This document shows positions 17,792 through 28,000 of a stretch of 64,000 nucleotides of DNA, in pieces. Made by a program: the position numbers and the translations under genes. The number at the start of each line of letters is the position of its first letter. Positions within the stretch are counted from its first letter, which is position 1. This stretch comes from Rhodocyclaceae bacterium (GTDB lineage: Bacteria; Pseudomonadota; Gammaproteobacteria; Burkholderiales; Rhodocyclaceae). The notes beneath the pieces are model-generated. The model searched no databases, was not told the DNA's origin, and worked only from the letters and a program-made list of their open reading frames with translations. Where the stretch lies: positions 62,001 to 126,000 of the forward strand of contig JACFMQ010000002.1 in NCBI GenBank assembly GCA_019455325.1. The letters run 5' to 3'.

Positions 17792-17885
17792 CAACCCCAA
17801 CAGAGAAACGAACCGGCCGCCTTCCGCGCAGACGCAGAAGCGGACCGACTGGAGCGCAGTGTACTGCCCGGCCCCACCGGCATCT

Positions 17886-17899
17886 TTGATTCAGATCAA
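17886..17899. promoter_or_regulatory. Perfect FNR box overlapping the ccoS stop codon
   Basis: TTGAT-TCAG-ATCAA is a perfect match to the FNR consensus. It overlaps the last bases of ccoS and lies about 283 bases upstream of ccoN, separated from it by the terminator at 17765-17791. No gene starts nearby on the plus strand. Confidence 0.6.
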
Positions 17900-18099
17900 T
17901 CATCGCGCGCCGTGCCCGAAGGCGCCTCCTGGCGCGGCGCCGCGGCCTCGTCGCGCGGCCGGTCGTCGTCCATCAGGATGCGGTAGGCCGGACCTTCCAT
18001 ATCGTCGAACTGGCCGCTCTTCACCGACCACCAGAAGGCGACGCCGATGAGGAAGACCAGCACGACGGACAGCGGGATCAGCAGGTACAGACTTTCCAT
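17896..18099 (-). CDS. ccoS: cbb3 oxidase maturation protein CcoS
   Basis: A 67-residue protein beginning [19 protein letters not shown], with one N-terminal membrane helix and the conserved FWWSVKSGQFDDMEGPAYRI block of CcoS/FixS. It is needed to mature cbb3 oxidase with its cofactors. The start overlaps the ccoI stop (TGATG). The C-terminal part is longer and more polar than the minimal family core. Confidence 0.93.
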   Translation of the reverse strand: MESLYLLIPLSVVLVFLIGVAFWWSVKSGQFDDMEGPAYRILMDDDRPRDEAAAPRQEAPSGTARDD

Positions 18100-20537
18100 C
18101 AGGCCTCCACGCGCTGCAGACGCAAGGAATTGAGCACGACCAGCAGCGAGCTGCCGGACATGCCGATGCCGGCCATCCACGGCGTGACGAAGCCGAGCAT
18201 GGCGAGCGGCAGGGCAACGAAATTATAGACAAAGGACCAGACCAGGTTCTGGCGCACCACGTGCAGCCCGCGGCGCGCGATGCGCAGCCCCTTGCGCAGA
18301 TGGTCGAGATTCTCCGAGAGCAGCACGAAGTCGGCCTGCGCGCGCGCCAGCGCCGCGCCGCCGCCCATGGCCACCGAGACGTGCGCCTGCGCCAGCACCG
18401 GCGCGTCGTTGACGCCGTCACCGACCATCGCCACCGTCCTCCCCTGCGCCTGCAGGTGGCGGACGAATTCGTGCTTGCCCTGCGGCGACACGTCGGCGCG
18501 CACGTCGTCGATGCCCAGTTGCGCCGCGACGCGGCGCGCCACGGCGACCGCGTCGCCGGTGAGCAGCGAGACGGCGCAGCCGGCCGACTTCAAGTCGGCG
18601 ACGAGATCGGCGGCCTCCGGGCGGACTTCGTCGCCGACGCGGAACACCGCCAGCCAGCCGCCGGCGTCGCCGAGCGCGATCGCCGTGTCGCCCTGGCCGA
18701 GCAGCGCCGCCCCCTCGACCGGCATCGGCTCCCCGTGGACCGCGGCCACCCACTCCGGCCGCCCGATGCGCAGCTCGCGCCCCTGCCACTCGCCGAGCAC
18801 GCCGCAGCCGGCGACGCTGCGCACCTCGCCCGTCTCCGGCAGGCATTCGCCGGCGGCGGCCGCGCCGAGCGCGCGCGCCAGCGGGTGCTCCGAACTCCGT
18901 TCGAGCGCCGCCGCCAGCGCCACGCACTCGGCGGCCGACAGGGCGCCGAGCGGACGCGTTTCGAGCAGGCGCATGCGGCCGCTGGTCAGCGTGCCGGTCT
19001 TGTCGAAGACGAAGTGGTCGGCGCGCGCCAGCGTCTCGATGCCGTGCCCGCGCGTGACCAGCAGGCCGACGCGGGCGAGCGCGCCGCTGGCCACGGTGAG
19101 CGCCACCGGCGTCGCCAGCGACAGCGCGCACGGGCAGGTGACGACGAGCACGGAGACGGTGATCCACAGCGCCTTGTCTGGGTCGATAGTCCACCAGACC
19201 GCGGCCACGGCCGCGGCGACGAGCAGCAGCGCGGCGACGAAGCGGGTGGCGATCTTGTCCGCCAGTTCGACGATGCGCGGCTTCTCGGTGGCGGCGCGCT
19301 CCATCAGGCGGACGATGGCCGACAGCCGGGTGTCCTCGCCGACCTGCTCGACGCGCATGACGAGCGGGCTCTCGCCGTTCACCGCGCCGCCGGTCAGGCG
19401 GTCGCCCGGCTGCCGGGCGACGGGCAGGCTCTCGCCGGTGAGCAGCGACTCGTCGACGCTGCTCGCGCCCTCCAGCACCGTGCCGTCGGCCGGGATCGAC
19501 TCACCCGGCCGGATCAGCACGACGTCGCCGGCGGCGAGGTCGGCGGCCACCGTCTGCGCCGGCTCGCGGCTCGCCGGGTAGCCCGGCAGCCGCGTCGCCA
19601 GGCCGGGCAGCAGCTTGGTCAGCGCCTCGGTGACGCTGACCGCCTTCTGCCGCGCCATCATCTCCATGTAACGGCCGCCGAGCAGGAAGAAGACGAACAT
19701 CGTCACCGAATCGAAATACACCTCGCCGGCGGCGATGAGCGTCGCCCAGACGCTGGCGGCGAAGGCGGCGCCGATGCCGAGCGCCACCGGCACGTCCATG
19801 CCGACGCGCAGCAGGCGCAGGTCGCGCCAGGCGTTGCGGAAGAACGGCGCCGCCGAGTAGAACACCACCGGCACGGTGAGCACGCAGCTCGCCCAGCGCA
19901 GCAGTTGCTCGACGTCAGCGGTCATGTCGCCCTCGGCGGCGACGTAGACCGGCACGGCGTACATCATCACCTGCATCATGCCGAAGCCGGCGACGAACAC
20001 CCGCCACAGCGCGCTGCGCCGCTCCCGCTTCGCCAGCGCCTCGTTGCGCGCGGCGTCGTAGGGATGCGCGCGATAGCCGATGGCGGCGACGGCGGCGAGG
20101 ATATCGGAGAGTTTCAGCCGCGAGTCGTCCCAGCGCACGCGGGCGCGCCGCGTCGCATAGTTGATGTCGACGCCGGTGACGCCGGGCAGGCGCGCGAGGT
20201 GCTGCTCGTTCAGCCAGATGCAGGCAGCGCAGGTGATGCCTTCGAGGATCAGCGAGGCTTCCCGCTCGTGCTCGCCGAGGCTGCGCACGAAGCTCTTCTG
20301 GAATTCGGCGTGGTCGTAGAGCAGCAGGCTGCCGATCTCTTCCGGCATGGCCTCGCGCGGCGAGCCGGGCAGCGCGTCGCGGTTGCGGTAGTAGTCGGCG
20401 AGCCCGCTGTCGACGATGGAATGGGCCACCGCCTGGCAGCCGAGGCAGCACATCGGCCGCGCCTCGCCGGCGATCGCCACGCTCAGTTCGGTACCGTCGG
20501 GGATGTCCTGCCCGCAGTGATAACAGTTTCCGCTCAT
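18099..20537 (-). CDS. ccoI: Copper-translocating P1B-type ATPase CcoI (FixI)
   Basis: An 812-residue heavy-metal ATPase that delivers copper for cbb3 oxidase. An N-terminal zinc-finger-like region ([15 protein letters not shown]) is followed by a heavy-metal-associated domain with ITCAACIW, eight membrane helices with the CPC metal site ([11 protein letters not shown]), the phosphorylation motif DKTGT and the hinge GDGVNDAP. The MSGNCYHCG start at 20537 is preferred over the frame start at 20585 because family members begin close to the cysteine motif; the ribosome-binding site is weak. It overlaps ccoS. Confidence 0.95.
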   Translation of the reverse strand: MSGNCYHCGQDIPDGTELSVAIAGEARPMCCLGCQAVAHSIVDSGLADYYRNRDALPGSPREAMPEEIGSLLLYDHAEFQKSFVRSLGEHEREASLILEGITCAACIWLNEQHLARLPGVTGVDINYATRRARVRWDDSRLKLSDILAAVAAIGYRAHPYDAARNEALAKRERRSALWRVFVAGFGMMQVMMYAVPVYVAAEGDMTADVEQLLRWASCVLTVPVVFYSAAPFFRNAWRDLRLLRVGMDVPVALGIGAAFAASVWATLIAAGEVYFDSVTMFVFFLLGGRYMEMMARQKAVSVTEALTKLLPGLATRLPGYPASREPAQTVAADLAAGDVVLIRPGESIPADGTVLEGASSVDESLLTGESLPVARQPGDRLTGGAVNGESPLVMRVEQVGEDTRLSAIVRLMERAATEKPRIVELADKIATRFVAALLLVAAAVAAVWWTIDPDKALWITVSVLVVTCPCALSLATPVALTVASGALARVGLLVTRGHGIETLARADHFVFDKTGTLTSGRMRLLETRPLGALSAAECVALAAALERSSEHPLARALGAAAAGECLPETGEVRSVAGCGVLGEWQGRELRIGRPEWVAAVHGEPMPVEGAALLGQGDTAIALGDAGGWLAVFRVGDEVRPEAADLVADLKSAGCAVSLLTGDAVAVARRVAAQLGIDDVRADVSPQGKHEFVRHLQAQGRTVAMVGDGVNDAPVLAQAHVSVAMGGGAALARAQADFVLLSENLDHLRKGLRIARRGLHVVRQNLVWSFVYNFVALPLAMLGFVTPWMAGIGMSGSSLLVVLNSLRLQRVEA

Positions 20538-20567
20538 CGCCGCCAAATGCCTGTCCGGAAAAGGAAA

Positions 20568-20594
20568 GGGCGCGAGGCAGAGCACCCCGCGCCC
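20568..20594 (-). terminator. Candidate terminator between SDR gene and ccoI
   Basis: GGGCGCG (20568-20574) pairs with CGCGCCC (20588-20594). On the minus strand a TTTCCTTTTCC stretch follows. It would end the SDR transcript just before ccoI. Confidence 0.5.
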
Positions 20595-20617
20595 GAAAAA
20601 ACGGCGACTAGTATAAG

Positions 20618-21385
20618 TTATTTGGCGGCCATCCGGATGGCGCCGTCGAGACGGATCACCTCGCCGTTGAGCATCGTGTTTTCCAGGATGTGCCGCACCA
20701 GCGCCGCGTATTCGGCCGGTTTGCCGAGGCGCGACGGGAACGGCACCATCTTGCCGAGCGCCTCCTGCACCTCCGGCGGCATGCCGAGCAGCATCGGCGT
20801 CTCGAAGATGCCGGGCGCGATGGTCATCACGCGGATGCCCGAGCGCGCCAGCTCGCGGGCGATCGGCAGCGTCATGGCGACGACGCCGCCCTTCGAGGCG
20901 GCGTAGGCGGCCTGCCCGATCTGCCCGTCGAAGGCGGCGACGGACGCGGTGTTCACGATCACGCCGCGCTCGCCGGCGGCGTTCGGCTCGGCCTTGCCCA
21001 TCGCCTCGGCAGCCAGCCGGATCATGTTGAAGCTGCCGACGAGGTTCACGTTGATCACCTTCTGGAAGCTCGCCAGCCGGTGCGCGCCCTCCTTGCCGAC
21101 GACCTTCTCGGCCGGCGCGACGCCGGCGCAGTTCACCAGCCCGTGCAGGCCGCCGAAGCCAGTGACGGCGGCGTCGATCGCCGCCTTGGCGCTCTCCTCG
21201 TTCGACACGTCGGTCTCGACGAAGCAGGCGGCGGCGCCCAGCTCGCGCGCCAGCGCCTCGCCCGGTTCGCGCTGCAGGTCGGCGAGGACCACGCGGCCGC
21301 CGTTCTCGACGAGCATGCGCGCCGTGCCGGCGCCGAGACCGGACGCACCGCCGGTCACCACGAATACCTTGTTTTCGATCTGCAT
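20618..21385 (-). CDS. SDR-family 3-hydroxyacyl-CoA dehydrogenase (HSD17B10-like)
   Basis: A 255-residue classical [11 protein letters not shown] (11-18), NCAG (85-88) and the catalytic Ser148-Tyr161-Lys165 (YAASK) are present. The segment [20 protein letters not shown] and the C-terminal [18 protein letters not shown] are typical of type II 3-hydroxyacyl-CoA dehydrogenases (HSD17B10 family). It probably oxidises a short or branched 3-hydroxyacyl-CoA. GGAGG lies five bases before the ATG at 21385. It is monocistronic between tRNA-Thr and ccoI. Confidence 0.85.
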   Translation of the reverse strand: MQIENKVFVVTGGASGLGAGTARMLVENGGRVVLADLQREPGEALARELGAAACFVETDVSNEESAKAAIDAAVTGFGGLHGLVNCAGVAPAEKVVGKEGAHRLASFQKVINVNLVGSFNMIRLAAEAMGKAEPNAAGERGVIVNTASVAAFDGQIGQAAYAASKGGVVAMTLPIARELARSGIRVMTIAPGIFETPMLLGMPPEVQEALGKMVPFPSRLGKPAEYAALVRHILENTMLNGEVIRLDGAIRMAAK

Positions 21386-21472
21386 CACGGCCTCCTTCGG
21401 AAGAATCTTGCGTTCAGGCGGCGCCATGTTAGCACGACCAGACGGTGCCGTATGGAAGAAGGCGGAAAGGAC

Positions 21473-21505
21473 GAAGCCCGCGGGGAGGAACTCCCGGCGG
21501 GCTTC
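21473..21505 (-). terminator. Candidate terminator after tRNA-Thr
   Basis: GAAGCCCGC (21473-21481) and GCGGGCTTC (21497-21505) pair perfectly around an inner GGGAG/CTCCC-rich loop, immediately downstream of the tRNA on its strand. The U-tract is weak (GTCCTTTCC). Confidence 0.55.
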
Positions 21506-21513
21506 GGCGATGC

Positions 21514-21589
<76 letters not shown>

Positions 21590-21601
21590 AATGAGCCGCG
21601 C

Positions 21602-21630
21602 ATTATATACGCGGCTTCGCGCACGAACAA
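21602..21630 (-). promoter_or_regulatory. Promoter of tRNA-Thr
   Basis: On the minus strand -35 TTGTTC (21630-21625) and -10 TATAAT (21607-21602) are separated by 17 bases. The tRNA 5' end is 12 bases beyond the -10. The -10 is cradled by an inverted repeat (GAGCCGCG/CGCGGCTT). Confidence 0.75.
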
Positions 21631-21739
21631 CAGGCCCGGCGCGCGGCCGGCCGTTCGGTTGCGAAAAGCAGCCTTTCGTCGTCGGCGAGGTGACGGCGGC
21701 GGCCGCTTCCACTAAGTTTGCAGCCACAGGAGGATGGAC

Positions 21740-22246
21740 ATGAAGCGACAACGCCCCGGCAACGCGCTCCCGCGCATCGGGCCATCGGCCCGCCGCCAAT
21801 CGGTTCGCGGCTTTTCCCTCATTGAACTGATGATCGTCATTGCCATCATCGGCATCCTGGCGGCCATCGCCATCCCGAACTACAGCGAATACGTCCTGCG
21901 CGGCAAGATCGTCGAGGCGACGTCGCAGCTCGCCGAACTGCGGACGCGGATGGAGAAGTACTACCAGGACGAGCGCAACTACGGCACGGGAGGCGTGTGC
22001 GGCAACGACGGCGCCGTCACCCGCGTGGCCATGCCGGCGGCGCCGACGGTGAAGTATTTCACCTTCGCCTGCGCCACGGCCGGCCAGAACTTCACGCTGA
22101 CGGCGACGGGCATCGCCGGCGCCGGCACCGGCGACTTCGTATATACGATCAACGAAGCGAACCTGCGCCGGACCACGAAGCTGCCGGCGGGCTGGAGCGG
22201 AACCGGCTCGAACTGCTGGGTGACCGGCAAGGGGGGAGGCTGCTAG
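21740..22246 (+). CDS. pilE: Type IV pilin-like minor pilin (PilE family)
   Basis: A 168-residue prepilin. The leader of 24 residues ends in RG before FSLIELMIVIAIIGILAAIA, the classic N-methylated helix with Glu at +5; cleavage is expected at Gly24-Phe25. The downstream text ATSQLAELRTRMEKYYQDERNYG is typical of the PilE/minor pilin class. An AGGAGG site ending at 21733 is six bases before the ATG at 21740 and rules out the ATG at 21734. It opens a cluster with fimT, pilV, pilW, pilX and pilY1. Confidence 0.85.
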   Translation: MKRQRPGNALPRIGPSARRQSVRGFSLIELMIVIAIIGILAAIAIPNYSEYVLRGKIVEATSQLAELRTRMEKYYQDERNYGTGGVCGNDGAVTRVAMPAAPTVKYFTFACATAGQNFTLTATGIAGAGTGDFVYTINEANLRRTTKLPAGWSGTGSNCWVTGKGGGC

Positions 22247-22248
22247 CC

Positions 22249-22851
22249 ATGCCTCGATCGAACGGCTTCACGCTGATCGAGCTGATGATCGTGCTGGCGG
22301 TGATGGCGATCCTCTATTCGCTCGCCGCGCCCATGATGGTGCGCTGGATGGGCGACGCCCGCATCCGGGTCGCCGCGGAGACGATGCAGACGGGGATATT
22401 GCTGGCGCGCACGGAAGCGATACGACGAAACGTGCCGGTACGCTTCCAGCTGATGTCCTCGCTCGACAACGACTGCGCACCGTCGAATGTGGCGACCCAC
22501 TGGGTCGTCAGCCTGGACGACGCCTCCACGAAATGCGCCACGGCCCCGTCGGCGACGGCCGACCCCCGTATCGTCCAGATCAAGTCGGGCCAGGAAGGCG
22601 GCTCACGGGTGACGATCGCCGCGACGCGGGCCGGCGGCGTTCCGGCGACGACGATCATCTACAACGGCACCGGCCGCCTTTCCGGCGCCACGTCGATCGA
22701 CACCATCGACATCGGCAGCCCGGACGGGGAAGGCTGCCAGCACCTCGGTGGCGACGCCCGCTGTCTGCGCATCCGGATCCTGCCGGGCGGCGATTCGCGC
22801 ATGTGCGATCCGAAGGTCGCAGACGTCAACGACGTGCGGCGTTGTCCATAG
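22249..22851 (+). CDS. fimT: Type IV pilus minor pilin FimT/GspH-like
   Basis: A 200-residue pseudopilin starting two bases after the previous stop, with GGGGAGG before the ATG. The leader is only six residues (MPRSNG), followed by FTLIELMIVLAVMAILYSLA with Glu at +5. The following AAPMMVRWMGDARIRVAAETMQTGILLARTEAIRRN is the FimT/GspH signature. It probably sits in the initiating minor-pilin complex together with PilV, PilW, PilX and PilY1. Confidence 0.88.
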   Translation: MPRSNGFTLIELMIVLAVMAILYSLAAPMMVRWMGDARIRVAAETMQTGILLARTEAIRRNVPVRFQLMSSLDNDCAPSNVATHWVVSLDDASTKCATAPSATADPRIVQIKSGQEGGSRVTIAATRAGGVPATTIIYNGTGRLSGATSIDTIDIGSPDGEGCQHLGGDARCLRIRILPGGDSRMCDPKVADVNDVRRCP

Positions 22852-22864
22852 CCAGGAGGTTCTC

Positions 22865-23311
22865 GTGAACGGGCCAAGCGCAAACCGCCGCGCCGCGATG
22901 CCGCCCCCCGCGGGCGAGGGCGGCTTCTCTCTCCTCGAAGTGCTGATCAGCGTGCTGCTCTTCTCGGTGGGACTGCTGGCGCTCATCGGCATGCAGGCGG
23001 TCGTCGTCGGCAACACCATGGACGCCGAGTACCGGCTGCAGGCCAGCTACCAGGCGAACCGGATCATCGGCCGCATGTGGGTGGACAGGGTCAACCTCGC
23101 CACTTACGACACGGACAGCGAAGCAGGGAACGATTTCCTGGACGACTGGCTGGTCGACGTGGCGGCCGCGCTGCCCGGCGCCTCCGGCGCCAACGCGCCG
23201 ACGATCCAGGTCAACGGCGACCAGGTCGACGTCGTCATCCGCTGGCGGCGTCCGGGAGACGGCGAGGTCCGCACGCTCGCCACGACGACGTTCATCAACG
23301 GGGCCACCTGA
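22865..23311 (+). CDS. pilV: Type IV pilus minor pilin PilV
   Basis: A 148-residue prepilin. The GTG at 22865 is chosen because AGGAGGT lies seven bases before it; an internal ATG (MPPPAGEGG) is an alternative. Cleavage is expected at Gly20-Phe21, before FSLLEVLISVLLFSVGLLAL with Glu at +5. The mature part is PilV-like (GMQAVVVGNTMDAEYRLQAS). The stop overlaps the pilW start as TGATG, indicating translational coupling. Confidence 0.88.
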   Translation: MNGPSANRRAAMPPPAGEGGFSLLEVLISVLLFSVGLLALIGMQAVVVGNTMDAEYRLQASYQANRIIGRMWVDRVNLATYDTDSEAGNDFLDDWLVDVAAALPGASGANAPTIQVNGDQVDVVIRWRRPGDGEVRTLATTTFINGAT

Positions 23312-24441
23312 TGCCGATGAAAGAGCAGGAATCCTCCACGAAACGTCGCGCCAGCGGCTTCTCGCTCCCGGAGCTGCTGGTTTCCATGGCGCTGGCGCTG
23401 ATCGCCCTGCTGGTGATCGGCTCGGTGGTGCTCACCAACGACCGCTTCCAACGCGCGACCATCGGCACGTCCGACGCCCAGACCACCGGCTCGCTGGCGC
23501 TCTACGCGATCGAACGCGACGCGCGCATGGCCGGCTACGGCCTGGCGAACAGCAACGCGCTCGGCTGCTCACCGATCCAGTACTACTACAGCGCAGGCGG
23601 CGCGGGCTGCGGCGCGGAGTGCTATTCGCGGCCGGCCAACGCCGCCTCCGCGCTGCCCGACCTCGGCTTCGCGCCGGTGGTCATCGAGAACGGCGCGGCC
23701 GGGGCGCCCGACGCGGTCACCTTCGCCTTCGCCAACCCGAGAGGCCGGGTCATCCCGGGAACGCTCAAGGAAGACATGTCGCAGCCGTCGGCGGAACTGA
23801 GGATGGAAGAAATCACCGGCTTCGGCGTCAACGAACTGATCGTCGCCTTCCAGCCGGGCGTCGGCTGCGCGCTGATGCAGGTGACCCAGATTCAGGGAGC
23901 GTCCGCCCAGAGGCTGCTGCACGACGCGGGGGGCGGCATACCCTACAACCCGGACGCCGACAGCAGCCTCTTCCCGACATTCACCAAGGGGGCGCTGGTG
24001 TTCAACCTGGGGCGGCCGATCGTGCGCCGCTACGACGTGGCGAACGCCCAGCTCCGCATCGTCGACTACTTCAGCTACGCGTCCCCGACCGCCCTCCCGA
24101 CCTTCAACACAGGCGCGGAGGTGCTCTACGACCAGATCGTCGATCTGCAGGCCGAGTACGGCAAGGACACCGACAACGACCAGGTCGTGGACACCTGGGA
24201 CAACGTCACGCCGGCGCCCGGATCGGCCGACTGGCTGCAGATCCTCGCCATCCGCGTCGGCGTGCTCGCACGCAGCAGGGACGAAGCGCGCCCGGAAGGC
24301 GGCGCATGCCGCGCGACCACCGTGCTGCCGGCGTGGGAAGGCGGCGATTTTGCCCTGCCCGGCGGCGTCCCGAGCTGCTTCAAGTATCGCGTGTTCGAAA
24401 CGGTGATCCCGCTGCGCAACATGATCTGGAGGGAGTCGTGA
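23311..24441 (+). CDS. pilW: Type IV pilus minor pilin PilW
   Basis: A 376-residue prepilin with cleavage expected at Gly16-Phe17 before FSLPELLVSMALALIALLVI. The downstream ALYAIERDARMAGYGLAN is the PilW hallmark. The large C-terminal domain includes GKDTDNDQVVDTWDN, an Asp-rich stretch that may bind calcium. It overlaps pilV and pilX by a few bases, so the minor pilins are one translation-coupled unit. Confidence 0.9.
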   Translation: MPMKEQESSTKRRASGFSLPELLVSMALALIALLVIGSVVLTNDRFQRATIGTSDAQTTGSLALYAIERDARMAGYGLANSNALGCSPIQYYYSAGGAGCGAECYSRPANAASALPDLGFAPVVIENGAAGAPDAVTFAFANPRGRVIPGTLKEDMSQPSAELRMEEITGFGVNELIVAFQPGVGCALMQVTQIQGASAQRLLHDAGGGIPYNPDADSSLFPTFTKGALVFNLGRPIVRRYDVANAQLRIVDYFSYASPTALPTFNTGAEVLYDQIVDLQAEYGKDTDNDQVVDTWDNVTPAPGSADWLQILAIRVGVLARSRDEARPEGGACRATTVLPAWEGGDFALPGGVPSCFKYRVFETVIPLRNMIWRES

Positions 24442-25019
24442 CGCCGCGCGGCCCGCTGCACCGGCAGCGCGGCGTGATACTGATCATCACGCTGCTAGTC
24501 CTGGTCGCCCTGTCGCTGACGGCGATCTCCCTGACCCGGACGGTCGATACCGCGATGCTGATCGCCGGCAACATCGCCTTCAAGCAGGGTACGACCGCCA
24601 TGGCCGACCGCGGCATCGAGGCCGCCCGCACCTGGCTTGCCGTCAATGCCGGCAGCCCGCTGGAAGCGAACAGCCCGGCAAGCGGCTACTACGCGAACTG
24701 GCAGGACGTCGACTTCATCGGCAACGACGCCACGAAGACCGACTTCGACTGGGATTCGGTGCCGGCGCTCGCCGCCATGTCGGCGAACGACCCCTACACG
24801 GTGCGCTACGTCATCCATCGCCTGTGCGAGCTCCCCGGGCAGCCGACCGCCGTTCCCTGCCAGAAGACCCCGGTGGGCGGAGCCACGCTGAGCACGAAGG
24901 GTTCGGCGACCTACGGATCCCAGGCGCTCGCCACGTCGAGCCAGGTCTACTTCCAGGTCACCGTCAGAGTGAACGGCCCGCGCAATGCCGTCAGCCACGT
25001 TCAGGCCATTCTCAATTGA
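24438..25019 (+). CDS. pilX: Type IV pilus assembly protein PilX
   Basis: A 193-residue protein with start GTG at 24438 overlapping the pilW stop (GTGA) after GGAGGGA. The N-terminus TPRGPLHRQRGVILIITLLV and the following helix VALSLTAISL match PilX, with processing expected at Gly12-Val13. The mature region has few cysteines and a long loop. PilX works with PilV, PilW and PilY1 in pilus priming. Confidence 0.85.
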   Translation: MTPRGPLHRQRGVILIITLLVLVALSLTAISLTRTVDTAMLIAGNIAFKQGTTAMADRGIEAARTWLAVNAGSPLEANSPASGYYANWQDVDFIGNDATKTDFDWDSVPALAAMSANDPYTVRYVIHRLCELPGQPTAVPCQKTPVGGATLSTKGSATYGSQALATSSQVYFQVTVRVNGPRNAVSHVQAILN

Positions 25020-25035
25020 GGCCGAGGAGCAGACC

Positions 25036-28000
25036 ATGACCCCTCCGAAGCGTCCGTCCAGGACACCTCTCGTCGCATTCCTGTCGGCGGCGATGGCCGC
25101 CCTGCCGCTCCTCTCCGCCGCGGCGCCGACCGACATCCACAACGAGCCGCTGGCGAACGCGGCCGCGGCGCCCCCGCCGAACGTCATGTTCATCCTCGAC
25201 GACTCGGGGAGCATGATGTGGCAGCACTCGCCCGACTACACGACCGACTACGAGATGTTCAACACCAACGGTACCGTGGCGAGCGCAGCCAAGTATCCGA
25301 TCTGCTTCGACTACAAGGACAACGACAATACGATCTCGACGACACCCGACAACGCCTCGGCGGCGGACGCCGGCCTGAAGAGCTGCGCCCTGGGCGACCC
25401 CCCGCTGATGAGCGCGCAGTACAACAAGCAATACTACGACCCGACGATCCGCTACCGTCCCGCCATCAACCACGACGGCACCGAGCGCATATCGATGACG
25501 GCGGCGAACACCGCCAACTGGACGGCCGTTCCGACCGACGCCTACGGGCTTCAGAACCGGGACCAGATCCAGACGGAGCGCCACCGGCTGACCAGTTCCA
25601 GCACCACGGCGACGACCAACCTCGTCACCGGCTACCCGGACCGCCTGTGGTGCACGGACACGGCCGCACAGTCCAGCAGCAAGGACGACGCCGCCGGCAC
25701 GAAAACCGGTACGCCGAACGCGCCGCTTTGCGTCAAGAACAGCGCGTACAGCTACCCGAACAACGTCTATGGCTACGGACGGAACCAGGGGACGACGACG
25801 ACCAAGTTCGTGTTCGGCAATCCCTACTACTACACGATCCCGGTTTCCGAATACTGCACCACGGCAAACCTGGTCGACTGCGTCGACGCCAACGCGGACG
25901 GCAGCAATCCGTCGCCGGTGACCCACACCTTCGCGGCGCGGATGCGCTGGTGCAGCGACTCCGGCTCCACCACCGCAGGCGTCAACGCGTTCAGCAACTG
26001 CCAGGGCAAGCGCACCAACACCCACACCTACCCCAAGGCCTTCGGCCGCGTCATATCGAGCACGGGGACCCCGCTGGCGAAGGCGGCCGCGCTGCTGACG
26101 GTGAGCACCGGCCTGGACAATGTGAAGTTCACGATCACCTCGCTCACCATCGACGGCGTGAACATCCTGAGCAGCGCGACCTCGTACGCCTCGAACAACG
26201 TCGTCAAGACGGCCGGCTCGACGGAGATCAACGCCAACGACGGCCTGGACACCAGCAACGAGCGCAACTCGATGGCGCAAGCGATCGTCGACGCAATCAA
26301 CAGCATCAGCGGCACCACGGGCTATTCGGCGAGCCGCTCCGGCAGCGTAGTGCGCATCGAGGCGACCACCGCCGGGTCGGCGCCGAACGGCAGGCTGCCC
26401 ATCGTCGGTGCGACCATCGTGTCCACCGCCGCGGCGAAGGCGACGATCAAGATCGAATCGGTTTCGTCCACCAGCAGCATCACCAACCTGACCGCCAACG
26501 GCGCCCCGCTGATCGGCGGCACGGTCAGCTGCAACTACAGCAACAACGCCACTAATCGCAACAACTGCGCCAGCAATCTCACGTCGGCGATCAACGCCTA
26601 CACCGGCACTTCCGGATACTCCGCGTTGCGCGACGGCAGCGCCGTCACGGTCACCGCGCCGCTGGCGGCGGGAGCGACGGCGAACGGCCGGCGCCTGGTC
26701 GAGACGGGTTCGGTCGCGACCGACGCCGATGCGCAGAATTCGGAATACCAGGAATTCAAGGACGGCGCATCGAACTCCGCCCTGCCACACACGGTCACCG
26801 CCTTCTCCGGCGGCTCGGAATACGAACCGAGCCTCGCCCCCACCCGCGTCGGCGTCGTTCCGTTCGCCCGGATCGACATCGTCTCCGGGCCCGGACGGAC
26901 CTATCCGAAAACCAGCGAACGCTCGGACTGCAGCACCGAGGGGTATTGCACCTACGAAGAGGAAATGACCAACTTCGCCAACTGGTACGCCTACTACCGC
27001 ACCCGCATGCAGATGATGAAGACGGCCACCGGCCGCGCCTTCGCCCCGCTGCCGGAGACCTACCGCATCGGCTTCATCACCATCAACCCCGGCGCCACCG
27101 TATCGAGCAGCCGCTACCTCAGGATCGACGATTTCACCACCGGCGCCGGCAACCAGCGGGACAAGTGGTACGGCAAGCTCTACGCGCAGACGAACAACGG
27201 CGGCACCCCGCTACGCGAGGCGCTCAGCCGGGTGGGGCAACTGTACGCCGGAAAATTCGGCAGCGGCTTCCTGACCAAGGGCATCCCGGAAACCGACGAT
27301 CCCATCCAGCTCAGTTGCCAGTCGAATTTCGCCATCCTCAGCACCGACGGCTACTGGAACAACGAGGGCGGCCGCGACCTGAGCAACAAGGCGCTCGGAG
27401 ACGTCGACGGCGTCGAGGACGACAACTACTCCAAGTCCCAGGACGGCGTCTATGACAAGGAAAAGGCGTCGAACACGCTGTCGGACGCAGCCCTCTACTA
27501 CTACCAGACCGACCTCCGCCCGGACATAGAGAACAACGTCCGCCAGTCCACGCGGGACAGCGCCCAGCACCAGCACATGACCACCTTCACGCTGGGCCTC
27601 GGCCTCGACGGCACCCTCACCTACGACCGGAACTACGAGACCCAGCAGAGCGGGGACTTCCACGACATCAGGACGGGCGATCGCTCCTGGCCGATTCCCG
27701 TCGCCGAACAGCCGAGCGCGCTCGACGACCTCTGGCACGCGGCGGTGAGCGGCCGCGGCAAGTTCTTCAGCGCGAGCGACCCGCAGGAACTGGCCCTCGG
27801 CCTCCAGGACACACTTACGGCACTGCAGGCCACGCCCGGGGCCGGCGCCGCGGCGGCGACCTCGAACCTGCAGCCGGTGTCGGGCGACAACTTTGCCTTC
27901 ACCGCGGAGTACCGGACCGTGGAATGGTCCGGCGACCTGAAGGCGCGGACCATCGACCTGTCGAACGGCAACGTGTCCTCGGTCGTGCTGTGGTCGGCGC

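Noticed and set aside
18261-20906. Plus-strand open frame of 881 codons opposite ccoI
   Set aside because: ccoI has full P-type ATPase motifs on the other strand; the antisense product has no family character.
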